Assembly (NCBI GenBank): GCA_050012675.1
Contig: JBEKGS010000017.1
Coordinates: 6,564-70,563 of the forward strand
Source: Fen-455 sp050012675
GTDB lineage: Bacteria; Actinomycetota; Acidimicrobiia; Acidimicrobiales; Bog-793
Direction: 5' to 3'
Length of the DNA stretch: 64,000 bases
Of this stretch, positions 57,069-64,000 are shown piece after piece (the first letter of the stretch is position 1; every line of letters begins with the position of its first letter). The notes under the pieces are model-generated. The model was not told the origin of the DNA and searched no databases. It saw nothing but the letters and a program-made list of their open reading frames with translations. The position numbers and the translations under genes were made by a program.

Positions 57069-58216
57069 GCGTCCCCGACCCACCCGGTGCACATCTGGAC
57101 CCCTCCCTCGCGAGGGCGGCGCGCTTTTCGAGCGTGCGGGACCGGATGAGAGAGCTCGAGGTCGACGCCCTCCTGCTTTCGCTCGGGGCCGACATGCCGT
57201 GGCTGACGGGCTATGAGGCCATGGCTCTAGAGCGGCTCACGATGCTCGTGGTACCGGCGGACGACAACGCGACGTTGGTTGTGCCCGAGCTCGAGGCGCC
57301 GCGCGTGGACCACGATCCGCGCCTTTACGCGATGCGCCCCTGGTCCGAGAACGAACGAGCTGCCGAGCTCGTCGCCGAGCTCGTGGGGCACAGGAGGCGG
57401 CTCGCGGTCTCGGACAGGTGCTGGGCCTCGCATCTTCTCGAGCTCGAACGCTCGATCCCCGGTGCCAACTGGCGAAGCGCGAGAGAGGTCGTCGGTCCCC
57501 TGCGCGCGGTGAAGGACGCCAATGAGGTAGCGGCGCTGCGCGCGGCCGGAAAGGCCGCCGACGTCGTCGCGGGAGCGTTGCAGGGCGGGGAGATCGCCCT
57601 CATAGGCAGAACCGAGGCCGAGGTCTCCGCCGAGATCTCCGCAAGGCTGCGCGCGGAAGACCACTACCGCGTCAACTTCGCCATCGTGGCAAGCGGCCCC
57701 AACTCGGCCAGCCCTCATCACGAGCCGGGCCGGCGCGTAATCGCCAAGGACGAGGTCGTGGTGTGCGACTTCGGCGGTTCCCTGCGTCTCGGCGACGGCG
57801 TCGGCTACTGCTCGGACCTCACACGCACCGTGGTCACCGGCAAGCCCGATCCGGAGTTCCTCGAGCTTTTCGGCGTGCTCCACTTCGCCCAGGCCGCGGC
57901 GGTGGCGGCGGCACTGGTCGGCACCGCTTGTGAACAGGTCGACCGTGCCGGCCGGGAGCTCATCGCCGCCGCCGGCTACGGCAAGTCCTTCATCCACCGC
58001 ATCGGGCACGGCATCGGGATCGAGGAGCACGAGGACCCCTACATCGTGGCCGGGAACAAGACGCCGCTCGTCGCCGGCCATGCTTTCTCGGTCGAGCCGG
58101 GCATCTACCTGAGCGGACGCTTCGGGGCCCGGATCGAAGATGTTGTGATAGCTACCGAGGACGGACCGCTCGCCTGCAATCAAGCCGATCACCTGCTGGC
58201 GGTCGTCGAGGCCTGA
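57065..58216 (+). CDS. M24-family Xaa-Pro peptidase
   Basis: A 383-residue peptidase with an N-terminal creatinase domain and an M24 catalytic domain. Metal ligands are in CDFGGSLRLGDGVGYCSDLTRT (two Asp), HRIGHGIGIEEHEDP (His), FSVEPGIYL (Glu) and ARIEDVV (Glu). It is a paralogue of the gene at 4643, somewhat more like PepQ/creatinase groups. ATG 57065 overlaps the lipA stop (ATGA), so it is last in the lpd-E2-lipBA operon; a link to lipoate metabolism is not obvious. Confidence 0.92.
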   Translation: MSVPDPPGAHLDPSLARAARFSSVRDRMRELEVDALLLSLGADMPWLTGYEAMALERLTMLVVPADDNATLVVPELEAPRVDHDPRLYAMRPWSENERAAELVAELVGHRRRLAVSDRCWASHLLELERSIPGANWRSAREVVGPLRAVKDANEVAALRAAGKAADVVAGALQGGEIALIGRTEAEVSAEISARLRAEDHYRVNFAIVASGPNSASPHHEPGRRVIAKDEVVVCDFGGSLRLGDGVGYCSDLTRTVVTGKPDPEFLELFGVLHFAQAAAVAAALVGTACEQVDRAGRELIAAAGYGKSFIHRIGHGIGIEEHEDPYIVAGNKTPLVAGHAFSVEPGIYLSGRFGARIEDVVIATEDGPLACNQADHLLAVVEA

Positions 58217-58265
58217 ACACGTGATGGTCCGGCGTTCAGAGCCGGAGAGGAAGAGAGGTTGTCGC

Positions 58266-58994
58266 ATGGAGCTCGGTCTTGAGGGACGGGTGGCTGTAAT
58301 CGCGGCGTCGTCCAAGGGTCTCGGTCGCGCCGTCGCCGAGGCTCTCGCAGATGAGGGCGTCCGCCTGGTCATCTCCGCCCGGGGAGACGAGGCGCTGGCC
58401 AACGCCGAGGCTGCACTCAGGTCGCGCGGCGCGGAGGTTGTGGCCTTGAGGGCGGACGTGACCGATCCCTCGACGCCCGAGCACCTCGTCTCGCTCGCGA
58501 TCGAACGTTTCGGCCGTCTCGACATCGTCGTGCCGAACGCCGGCGGCCCGCCGCAGCAGGCCGCGCTCGACTGTGACGACGACGCCATATTGAAGGCCGT
58601 GCAGGCGAACCTGCTCACGAGCGTCCGCTTCGTGAGGGCGTCACTGCCTCACTTGAGAGCCGCGGGGTGGGGCAGGATCTGCTGCATCGCCTCGTCGACC
58701 ATCGCCCAGGCCAACCCTGCCCTGGCGCTGTCCAACACCGCTCGCACAGGCCTGTGGGCCTGGGCCAAGACAGCCGCCGCGGACCTGCGCGGCACGGGTA
58801 TCACCTTGAACCTCGCCTGTCCCGGCTACCACGCGACCGAGCGCATGATCGAGCTCGGCTTTACGACAAGCGGGCGTCCGATAGGTGACCCCGCCGACTT
58901 CGGCAAGGTCGTGGCCTTCCTGTGCTCGCAGCCAGCTGCGAATGTGAACGGCGCGAGGATCATCGTCGACGGCGGGGAGTCCTTTGCCCTCTGA
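58266..58994 (+). CDS. Short-chain dehydrogenase/reductase lacking the catalytic Tyr
   Basis: A 242-residue Rossmann SDR. The cofactor motif is ASSKGLGRAVAEAL, followed by NAGGPP and the serine-bearing CIASSTIAQ. In place of the YxxxK motif it has LALSNTARTGLWAWAKT, with Asn where the Tyr should be. A BKR-like subgroup of SDRs with this LSNxxRxG pattern is known. Activity may therefore use another residue or be lost. ATG 58266 follows GAGAGG. It lies between the M24 gene and the PAC2 gene. Confidence 0.9.
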   Translation: MELGLEGRVAVIAASSKGLGRAVAEALADEGVRLVISARGDEALANAEAALRSRGAEVVALRADVTDPSTPEHLVSLAIERFGRLDIVVPNAGGPPQQAALDCDDDAILKAVQANLLTSVRFVRASLPHLRAAGWGRICCIASSTIAQANPALALSNTARTGLWAWAKTAAADLRGTGITLNLACPGYHATERMIELGFTTSGRPIGDPADFGKVVAFLCSQPAANVNGARIIVDGGESFAL

Positions 58995-59034
58995 ACAGGG
59001 CTCCGCTGTCCTGCGACACCCCGGCCCGGACCTA

Positions 59035-59040
59035 TAACCT
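59035..59040 (+). promoter_or_regulatory. Putative -10 box (TAACCT) upstream of the PAC2 gene
   Basis: TAACCT ends six bases before ATG 59047 of a short ORF. The same hexamer and spacing precede leuS on the other strand. Confidence 0.45.
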
Positions 59041-59046
59041 GCGATT

Positions 59047-59082
59047 ATGCACGGCGTCGGCGTGGGAAGGAAACCTCAATGA
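59047..59082 (+). CDS. Putative leaderless micro-ORF ending on the PAC2 gene start
   Basis: Eleven codons (MHGVGVGRKPQ) from ATG 59047 to TGA 59080-59082. The stop overlaps the next ATG (59079) as ATGA. GGAAGG inside the ORF (59065-59070) can serve as the Shine-Dalgarno sequence for the main gene. The leaderless start and coupled end form a compact translation relay. Confidence 0.45.
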   Translation: MHGVGVGRKPQ

Positions 59083-59954
59083 CTGTCCCAGCATCCCTCT
59101 ACCGGCTCACCGGCGAGGCAGCTCCTTCCTCCCCGGTCCTCGTCGTGGCGCTGGAAGGATGGGTGGACGCAGGTCTTGCAGGCGCGACCGCCATGGCGAG
59201 CATGTTCGACGCCATCGAGTCGTGGCCGTACGCGGTGTTCGACTCCGAGGAGCTGTTGGACCAGCGCGCCCGGCGGCCGAAGCTCAAGATCTCCGACGGG
59301 ATCAACGACGGGCTGGACTGGCCCCAGGTGGTCCTCAGCGTCGGGGCCGACCGGCTCGGATCAGGCATAGCCCTGCTCGCGGGCCCGGAGCCCGACTTGC
59401 ACTGGCAGTCGTTTGCCGACGCGGTCGCCGAGCTCGCCACCACCCTCGAGGTGAGGCTCATGGTCGGATTCGGCGGTTTCCCCGCGGCTGCGCCGCACAC
59501 GCGGCCCGTCAAGCTGGCGGCGACGGCCTCGAACAGTCAGTTGGCCAAGAAGATCGGTTTCATTCCCGGCGTGATCGAGGTTCCGTCAGGGATCCAGGGG
59601 GTCATCGAGCTCGCATGCGCGAACGTCGGGATCCCCTCCGTCGGGCTGTGGGCACGCGTGCCGCACTACGTGGCCGCCATGCCGTTCCCGGCGGCATCGG
59701 TCGTCTTGCTGGACGGCCTCGCAAGCCTGTCGGGCCTCGTGATCGACTCCCATGTGCTGTCGGAGGCCGCCGACTCGGCACGCGTGAAGGTCGACGAGCT
59801 CATCGCGCAGAGCAGCGAACACCAGGAGATGGTTCGTCAACTCGAGCGGCAGATCGACGAGCTCGAGGGCACGCCGGAAATGCCCGACGACAGGCGGGTG
59901 CCGTCGGGCGACGAGATCGCGGCGGAGCTCGAGCGGTATCTGCGCGGCCAGTAG
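59079..59954 (+). CDS. PAC2-family protein
   Basis: A 291-residue protein of the PAC2 (proteasome assembly chaperone 2-like) family. The N-terminal LVVALEGWVDAGLAGATAM with FDSEELLDQRARRPKLKISDG is highly typical of actinobacterial members. HTRPVKLAATASN and the GLWARVPHYVAAMPFP segment follow. The C-terminal 60 residues form a likely coiled coil (EHQEMVRQLERQIDELEG). In actinobacteria its role is unproven; homologues occur near proteasome or Pup genes, none of which are visible here. The start is linked to a micro-ORF. Confidence 0.92.
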   Translation: MTVPASLYRLTGEAAPSSPVLVVALEGWVDAGLAGATAMASMFDAIESWPYAVFDSEELLDQRARRPKLKISDGINDGLDWPQVVLSVGADRLGSGIALLAGPEPDLHWQSFADAVAELATTLEVRLMVGFGGFPAAAPHTRPVKLAATASNSQLAKKIGFIPGVIEVPSGIQGVIELACANVGIPSVGLWARVPHYVAAMPFPAASVVLLDGLASLSGLVIDSHVLSEAADSARVKVDELIAQSSEHQEMVRQLERQIDELEGTPEMPDDRRVPSGDEIAAELERYLRGQ

Positions 59955-59996
59955 AGGGTGCGGCGCCCCGTACGCTCGCGCTAAGTTTGCAAAGCG

Positions 59997-60012
59997 GATG
60001 ATATAAGTCATC
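59997..60012. promoter_or_regulatory. AT-rich inverted repeat upstream of the carbonic anhydrase gene
   Basis: GATGA (59997-60001) and TCATC (60008-60012) flank TATAAG. It is one of the few AT-rich spots in the window. TATAAG may be a -10 box, with the arms forming an operator. It lies 24 bases upstream of the gene. Confidence 0.4.
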
Positions 60013-60035
60013 ATTAGGGACCTAGGGGGGATCCG

Positions 60036-60527
60036 ATGAGCGCCACCGACGAACTGCTGCGCAACAACGAGGCCTACGCCTCATCCTTCACCAAGGGCGA
60101 TCTGCCTCTGCCACCAGCCAAGAAGGTGGCCGTGCTGGCCTGCATGGACGCCAGAGTGAACCCGTACGGACTTCTCGGCCTCAAAGAGGGCGATGCCCAC
60201 GTCATACGCAATGCCGGTGGAGTCGTCACCGATGACGAGATCCGCTCCCTGGCCATCTCGCAGCGACTGCTCGGTACGGAGGAGATAATCCTCGTACATC
60301 ACACCGACTGCGGGATGCTCACCTTCACCGACGATCAGTTCAAGCGACAGATCCAGGACGATGTCGGGATCAAGCCGGCATGGGCGGCCGAGGCCTTCGA
60401 GGATCTCGACGAGGACGTGCGCCAGTCGATCGCGCGCATCAAGGCGAGCCCGTTCATCCGGCACAAGCACTCGGTCCGCGGATTCGTCTACGACGTGTCG
60501 ACCGGTAGGCTCCGCGAGGTCGTTTAG
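60036..60527 (+). CDS. Beta-class carbonic anhydrase
   Basis: A 163-residue zinc enzyme interconverting CO2 and bicarbonate. Zinc ligands Cys36 (LACMDARV), His89 and Cys92 (HHTDCGM), with the Asp38-Arg40 dyad, match the small actinobacterial type (Rv1284-like). RNAGGVVTDD is also diagnostic. ATG 60036 has a GGGGGG ribosome-binding site. It has its own AT-rich promoter region with an inverted repeat. Bicarbonate supply may serve carboxylases or carbamoyl phosphate synthesis. Confidence 0.95.
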   Translation: MSATDELLRNNEAYASSFTKGDLPLPPAKKVAVLACMDARVNPYGLLGLKEGDAHVIRNAGGVVTDDEIRSLAISQRLLGTEEIILVHHTDCGMLTFTDDQFKRQIQDDVGIKPAWAAEAFEDLDEDVRQSIARIKASPFIRHKHSVRGFVYDVSTGRLREVV

Positions 60528-60622
60528 AGGCGTGGCAGTGGGTACATAGGCATGGGCCCAGCCCGGGCGGACCGGCCTCGACGGGGCTCGCGCGGGGCTG
60601 ACAACGGGCGAACGGGGGGAAA

Positions 60623-60994
60623 ATGGACCTTCGCATCCAGAGTTTGTGCGTGGACGCTCGCGATCCCAAGTCGATCGCGAGCTTCTGGGAAGCGGTGCTC
60701 GGATGGCGCCGCACCCAGGACGAACCCGACGAAGTCGTGCTCGAGCCGCCCGCCGGCAGCGCAGAGGATGCAGTGGCGCCCGACCTGCTGTTCCTGAAGG
60801 TGCCCGAGCCGAAAACCCTTAAGAACCGACTCCACCTCGACCTGCGTCCCCTCGACCAGCAAAGGGAGGTGGAGCGGCTCGAGTCGCTGGGCGCGAGGCG
60901 TGTTTATGTCGGCCAGGGTGACGAGGCGACTTGGGTCGTGCTCGCGGACCCAGAGGGCAATGAGTTCTGCGTTCTCAAGGCCTTGCAAGCCTGA
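60623..60994 (+). CDS. VOC-family (glyoxalase-like) protein
   Basis: A 123-residue protein with two beta-alpha-beta-beta-beta units of the vicinal oxygen chelate fold: SLCVDARDPKSIASFWEAVLGW at the N-terminus and LADPEGNEFCVL at the end, with NRLHLDLRP in the middle. It belongs to the glyoxalase-like domain group in actinobacteria, whose substrate is unknown. ATG 60623 follows a GGGGGG run. It ends 300 bases from leuS, convergent. Confidence 0.88.
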   Translation: MDLRIQSLCVDARDPKSIASFWEAVLGWRRTQDEPDEVVLEPPAGSAEDAVAPDLLFLKVPEPKTLKNRLHLDLRPLDQQREVERLESLGARRVYVGQGDEATWVVLADPEGNEFCVLKALQA

Positions 60995-61293
60995 GGACCG
61001 GCTCGCAAGGAGATGAGTTTTCCCCGGTTTGCCAGGGCGAGCGGCAGCGGATCTCCTGGCAGGCCTCGACAGCACCTCCGTCCGTTCAAGGTGACCGACG
61101 AGCAAGATGACCGCCGAGGGCAAGCGAGGCGGCCTCTTCTAGCGACGGCAGCCGAGAGGCCGACCAAGGGCCACCGCGCCGTGGCGGACAGTCGGTCCTG
61201 GCGACGCCCGGGACGCCGCAGTGGATCCCTCGTCCATGTTGTTGGGGGATGAGGTCGTCGCGCGGCTTGGCCCAAGCCGCCGCGGTCGCGTGC
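60995..61293. other. Non-coding gap between convergent genes, with a 19-bp inverted repeat
   Basis: 299 bases. Near the leuS side GCGGCTTGG (61262-61270) and CCAAGCCGC (61272-61280) form a perfect hairpin around one base, 14 bases past the leuS stop. It is a probable transcription end point, though no T-run follows. The rest has only short frames. Confidence 0.5.
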
Positions 61294-63747
61294 TTAGACG
61301 ATGATGTTGACGAGCCGTGGAGGCTTGGCGATGATCCGCGTCGGCGAGGCCCCTGCCAGCGCCTCTTGGACCTTCGCGGATGCCAGGGCGATCTCGGCAG
61401 CGGCATGTTCGGAGATGTCACGCTCGACCTCGATCCGGTCTTTCACCTTGCCCCTCACCTCCACGACCATCGTCACCTTCTGCTCAGTGAGCAGTCGCAC
61501 GTCGGCGACCGGCCACGGGCGCGTGTGCACGTCGTCGCCATGGCGATGCTCGTAGGCCTCGGCAGCTAGATGCGGTGCGAAGGGGGCGAGAAGCTCCAGC
61601 AAGGTGTCGATCGACTCCTCGATGGCGGTCCTGTCGGCGCCAGAACGGACGTAACGGGAGATGGTGTTGGTCAGCTCCATGCATGCCGCGACCGCGGTAT
61701 TGAAGGCGTAGCGCTCGATGTCAGCGGTGACGCGGGCGACCGTGTGGTGAACAGCGCGCCTCAGCTCGTGGGCATCGGCCGCAGTTCCCCCGGAGGCTTG
61801 ATCGGGCTGTTGCGGTGGGTCCGTCGCGAGACGCCAGACCCTGCCCAGGTAGCGTGAGCACCCCTCGAGTATCTCCTCGGTCTGTTCGTTCCAGTCGACG
61901 TCGTCGACGGGCGGGCCGATGAACAGGTGAAGCAGCCGCAACGAATCGGCCCCGACCTTCGCGAAATAGTCGTCCGGAGAAACGACGTTGCCCTTCGACT
62001 TGGACATCGCGCGACCGCCGAGGCGGATCATGCCTTGGCAGAACAGTTGCGAGAAGGGCTCGCGGACCTCCTTCGGACCAAGGCCGGTGTCGGCCAAGGC
62101 CCGCGTGAAAAAGCGGGAGTACAACAGGTGCAAGATCGCATGGGTGATCCCGCCGATGTACTGGTCGACCGGCATGAAGTGGTGTGCCGCCCTGATGTCG
62201 ACAGGCCCCGTTTGATCGTGGGGATTGCAGAATCGCAGGAAATACCACGACGAGTCCACGAAGGTGTCCATCGTGTCGGTCTCGCGTACCGCCGGACCCC
62301 CGCACACGGGGCAGGTCGTGTTGAGGAAGCCCTCGTCGAAGCGGAGCGGCGACTCGCCGGTCGGGCGGAACTCGACGTCGTCTGGGAGCAGGATCGGGAG
62401 CTCGTCGGTAGGGACCGGCACGATCCCGTCTGCGGGGCAGTACATCACCGGTATCGGGCAGCCCCAGTAGCGTTGCCGGCTGATCAGCCAGTCGCGGAGC
62501 CGGTAGTTGACCTTGCGTGAGCCGATCCCGAGTTGCTCAAGGAACTCGATTGCCATCCGCTTGGCAGTCGGGACGTCGAACCCGTCGAGAAATCCGCTGT
62601 TGATCTTGAGTCCGTCGCCAGACCAAGCGCCTCCGCTGAAGCCCTGCGGCGGTTCAACGGTTCGTACTATGGGCAGGCCGTAGGCCTCGGCGAAGGCGAA
62701 GTCGCGTTCGTCCTCGGCGGGCACGGCCATGATCGCCCCGGTTCCGTAGCCCATGAGCACGTAGTCCGCCACGTATATCGGCACGAGCTCGTCGTTGAAG
62801 GGATTGACGCAGTAGCTGCCCGTGAAGGCGCCACGTTTCTCAAGCGATCCCTCAGAAGATTGACGCTCGATGTCGGTGGCCAGCTGGGCACGGGCGCAAA
62901 GCGCAGCGACCTCGTCCTCGTGGGCGTCGGTCACGAGGACGGGCACGAGCGGGTGTTCCGGCGCGAGCACGGCATAGGTCATGCCGAAGCTCGTGTCCGG
63001 GCGCGTCGTGAACACCTCGATCTCGATCCCCGGCCGGCCGGCGACGGCCATCCGGAACTGGGCGCCGTCGGACCGGCCGATCCAGTTGCGTTGCATCGTC
63101 TTTACGCGCTCGGGCCAGTCCAGGCCGTCCAAAGCATCGAGCAGCTCCTCGGCGTACTGGGTGATGCGAAGGAACCACTGCTCGAGGTTGCGCCGTTCCA
63201 CGACGTCGCCTGAGCGCTCGCAGGTGCCGTCCGCGAGCACCTGTTCGTTGGCGAGCACCGTATGGCAGCCGGGACACCAGTTGACCGGCGCCTCGGCTCG
63301 GTAAGCGAGGCCGGCGCGCAGCAGTTCAAGGAAGATGACCTGGTTCCAGCGGATGTAGTCCGGGTCGTGGCTGCGCAGCTCGCGCCGCCAGTCGTAGACG
63401 GCCCCCAGTCGTTTGACCGACGCCTTGAGCTCGGTGATGCGCGCTTCGGTGTACACGCGTGGGTGGTCCCCGCCTTTTATGGCGGCGTTCTCCGCGGGCA
63501 AGCCGAACGAGTCGAAGCCGAAAGGGCTCAGCACGGCGTGGCCCTGCATCGTACGGTGCCTGACCAAGACGTCGCCGAAGGTGTAGTTGCGGATATGGCC
63601 CTGGTGGGCGGGGCCGCTCGGGTAGGGGTACATGCACAGCACGTAATACGGCGGTCGAGGGTCATCGAGGTCTACCCGGTACGTGCCGTGCTCGTCCCAG
63701 CGCCGCTGCCAGCGCTCTTCAACCTCACGAAAGTCGTATTCCGCCAC
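61294..63747 (-). CDS. leuS: Leucyl-tRNA synthetase
   Basis: An 817-residue class I synthetase. The HIGH-type motif is SGPAHQGHIRNY, and the KMSKS motif is AMSKSKGN, with Ala in place of the first Lys. A CP1 editing domain spans roughly residues 220-420 (TTRPDTSFGMTYAVLAPEHPL, VPAEDERDFAFAEAYGLPI). A Zn-type segment CPGC and a second CPVC are visible. The anticodon-binding and C-terminal domains are complete. GTG 63747 is preceded by TAACCT six bases upstream on the minus strand and by no ribosome-binding site, so it is probably leaderless. Confidence 0.96.
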   Translation of the reverse strand: MAEYDFREVEERWQRRWDEHGTYRVDLDDPRPPYYVLCMYPYPSGPAHQGHIRNYTFGDVLVRHRTMQGHAVLSPFGFDSFGLPAENAAIKGGDHPRVYTEARITELKASVKRLGAVYDWRRELRSHDPDYIRWNQVIFLELLRAGLAYRAEAPVNWCPGCHTVLANEQVLADGTCERSGDVVERRNLEQWFLRITQYAEELLDALDGLDWPERVKTMQRNWIGRSDGAQFRMAVAGRPGIEIEVFTTRPDTSFGMTYAVLAPEHPLVPVLVTDAHEDEVAALCARAQLATDIERQSSEGSLEKRGAFTGSYCVNPFNDELVPIYVADYVLMGYGTGAIMAVPAEDERDFAFAEAYGLPIVRTVEPPQGFSGGAWSGDGLKINSGFLDGFDVPTAKRMAIEFLEQLGIGSRKVNYRLRDWLISRQRYWGCPIPVMYCPADGIVPVPTDELPILLPDDVEFRPTGESPLRFDEGFLNTTCPVCGGPAVRETDTMDTFVDSSWYFLRFCNPHDQTGPVDIRAAHHFMPVDQYIGGITHAILHLLYSRFFTRALADTGLGPKEVREPFSQLFCQGMIRLGGRAMSKSKGNVVSPDDYFAKVGADSLRLLHLFIGPPVDDVDWNEQTEEILEGCSRYLGRVWRLATDPPQQPDQASGGTAADAHELRRAVHHTVARVTADIERYAFNTAVAACMELTNTISRYVRSGADRTAIEESIDTLLELLAPFAPHLAAEAYEHRHGDDVHTRPWPVADVRLLTEQKVTMVVEVRGKVKDRIEVERDISEHAAAEIALASAKVQEALAGASPTRIIAKPPRLVNIIV

Positions 63748-63753
63748 GAGAAC

Positions 63754-63759
63754 AGGTTA
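63754..63759 (-). promoter_or_regulatory. Putative -10 box (TAACCT) of leuS, leaderless
   Basis: On the minus strand TAACCT ends six bases before GTG 63747, the same hexamer and spacing as upstream of the PAC2 micro-ORF. Confidence 0.5.
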
Positions 63760-63905
63760 GTTGGCCCGCGCGAGCCTCTCGAAGGGTGGGTGGAGTGGGT
63801 CACGCCATCGAGGGCCAAGCGGCGAACGTCGAGTGCGTCCTGTAGGAGTGGACGTGTTGCCCGACCAGCACACAGGCCGGCGGGCCGTAGTAGGCACGGT
63901 TCGGG

Positions 63906-63911
63906 TAGAGT
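63906..63911 (+). promoter_or_regulatory. Putative -10 box (TAGAGT) of tRNA-Ala
   Basis: TAGAGT ends 13 bases before the first tRNA base, a normal distance for a short 5' leader removed by RNase P. No clear -35 is seen. Confidence 0.4.
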
Positions 63912-63924
63912 GCTGGCGTCCTTC

Positions 63925-64000
63925 GGGGGCGTAGCTCAGTTGGTAGAGCGCCTGACTGGCAGTCAGGAGGTTCGAGGGTTCGAGTCCCTTCGCCTCCACC
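63925..64000 (+). tRNA. tRNA-Ala(GGC), 3' end cut by the window edge
   Basis: A full cloverleaf: acceptor GGGGGCG (63925-63931) pairs with CGCCTCC (63991-63997), including the G3-U70 pair that identifies alanine tRNAs. The D arm is GCTCAGTTGGTAGAGC. The anticodon stem CCTGA/TCAGG holds the loop CTGGCAG with anticodon GGC, and the T arm is GAGGG/CCCTT around TTCGAGT. The discriminator is A63998, followed by CC at the last two bases, so CCA seems to be encoded with the final A just outside. Confidence 0.97.

Noticed and set aside
63757..63999. 80-codon frame on the minus strand at the window end
   Set aside because: It covers the tRNA-Ala gene and encodes the familiar spurious peptide produced by tRNA complements.
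1..64000. CRISPR arrays, insertion sequences, prophage, integrase or toxin-antitoxin genes
   Set aside because: I looked for regularly spaced repeats, transposase motifs and phage genes and saw none; the only tandem repeat is the pair at 15945-15984.

Overview
This window is a dense, high-GC (by eye roughly two thirds G+C) chromosomal segment of an actinobacterium. Gene content and order support this: an actinobacterial integration host factor gene (mihF) just before gmk-rpoZ-coaBC-metK-priA, an ATPase-site-less PriA, RNase J, a PAC2-family protein, DUF1707, a homodimeric AceE and a SufS/SufU pair. I cannot fix the class; the set would suit an Acidimicrobiia-like lineage, but that is inference. 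I see no rRNA, phage, IS element or CRISPR array. Most of the window is core metabolism.

Layout. 1-2.4 kb: the end of an unknown gene, a Cys-rich protein, an Nfu/A-type Fe-S protein and a dienelactone hydrolase. 2.5-11.6 kb: a long plus-strand run aroK-aroB-aroQ-pepP-efp-nusB-pyrR-pyrB-pyrC-pyrD-pyrF (shikimate pathway, EF-P, pyrimidine synthesis) with a PyrR-binding hairpin over the pyrR ribosome-binding site. 11.8-18.1 kb: an oligopeptide ABC transporter (binding protein and two permeases on plus, one fused double ATPase on minus). 18.2-24.3 kb: mihF-gmk-rpoZ-coaBC-metK-priA, then rpsO. 24.3-37 kb: pnp with a structured leader, an M16 peptidase, dapB, dapA, rnj, ftsK, a D,D-carboxypeptidase and thrB. 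37-39.6 kb: a loosely coding, lower-GC stretch with two small accessory genes and apparent gene debris. 39.6-42.9 kb (minus): sufC-sufS-sufU and a metallo-beta-lactamase-fold hydrolase. 42.9-47 kb: a DUF1707 gene, a compact RNA/short-ORF element, an HhH-GPD glycosylase and aceE. 47.1-52.4 kb: rnhA, an aldo-keto reductase, an amidase and cysD-cysN. 52.5-58.2 kb: lpd, a lipoyl E2, a single reading frame joining LipB to LipA, and a second M24 peptidase. 58.2-64 kb: SDR, PAC2 protein, carbonic anhydrase, VOC protein, leuS and tRNA-Ala(GGC).

How it fits together. The lipB-lipA reading frame beside lpd and the E2 gene makes a lipoate attachment and use cluster; aceE (E1) is about 5.5 kb away on the other strand. 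Fe-S assembly is split between an Nfu-type protein at 1 kb and sufCSU at 40-42 kb, with no sufB or sufD in view. Aro, pyr and dap genes form tightly overlapping operons, with many ATGA or GTGA junctions.

Most notable: (i) repeated TANNNT boxes 6-8 bases before start codons, implying widespread leaderless transcripts; three of them precede micro-ORFs that end on the start of aroK, dapA or the PAC2 gene; (ii) two divergent -10 boxes sharing the same TA at 970-971; (iii) a small transcription unit near 43.3 kb whose ribosome-binding site matches nearly the whole 16S rRNA tail and can be masked by a downstream arm resembling that tail; (iv) the LipB-LipA fusion; (v) an acidic insertion of about 100 residues inside the FtsK motor; (vi) a gmk that seems to start with CTG.
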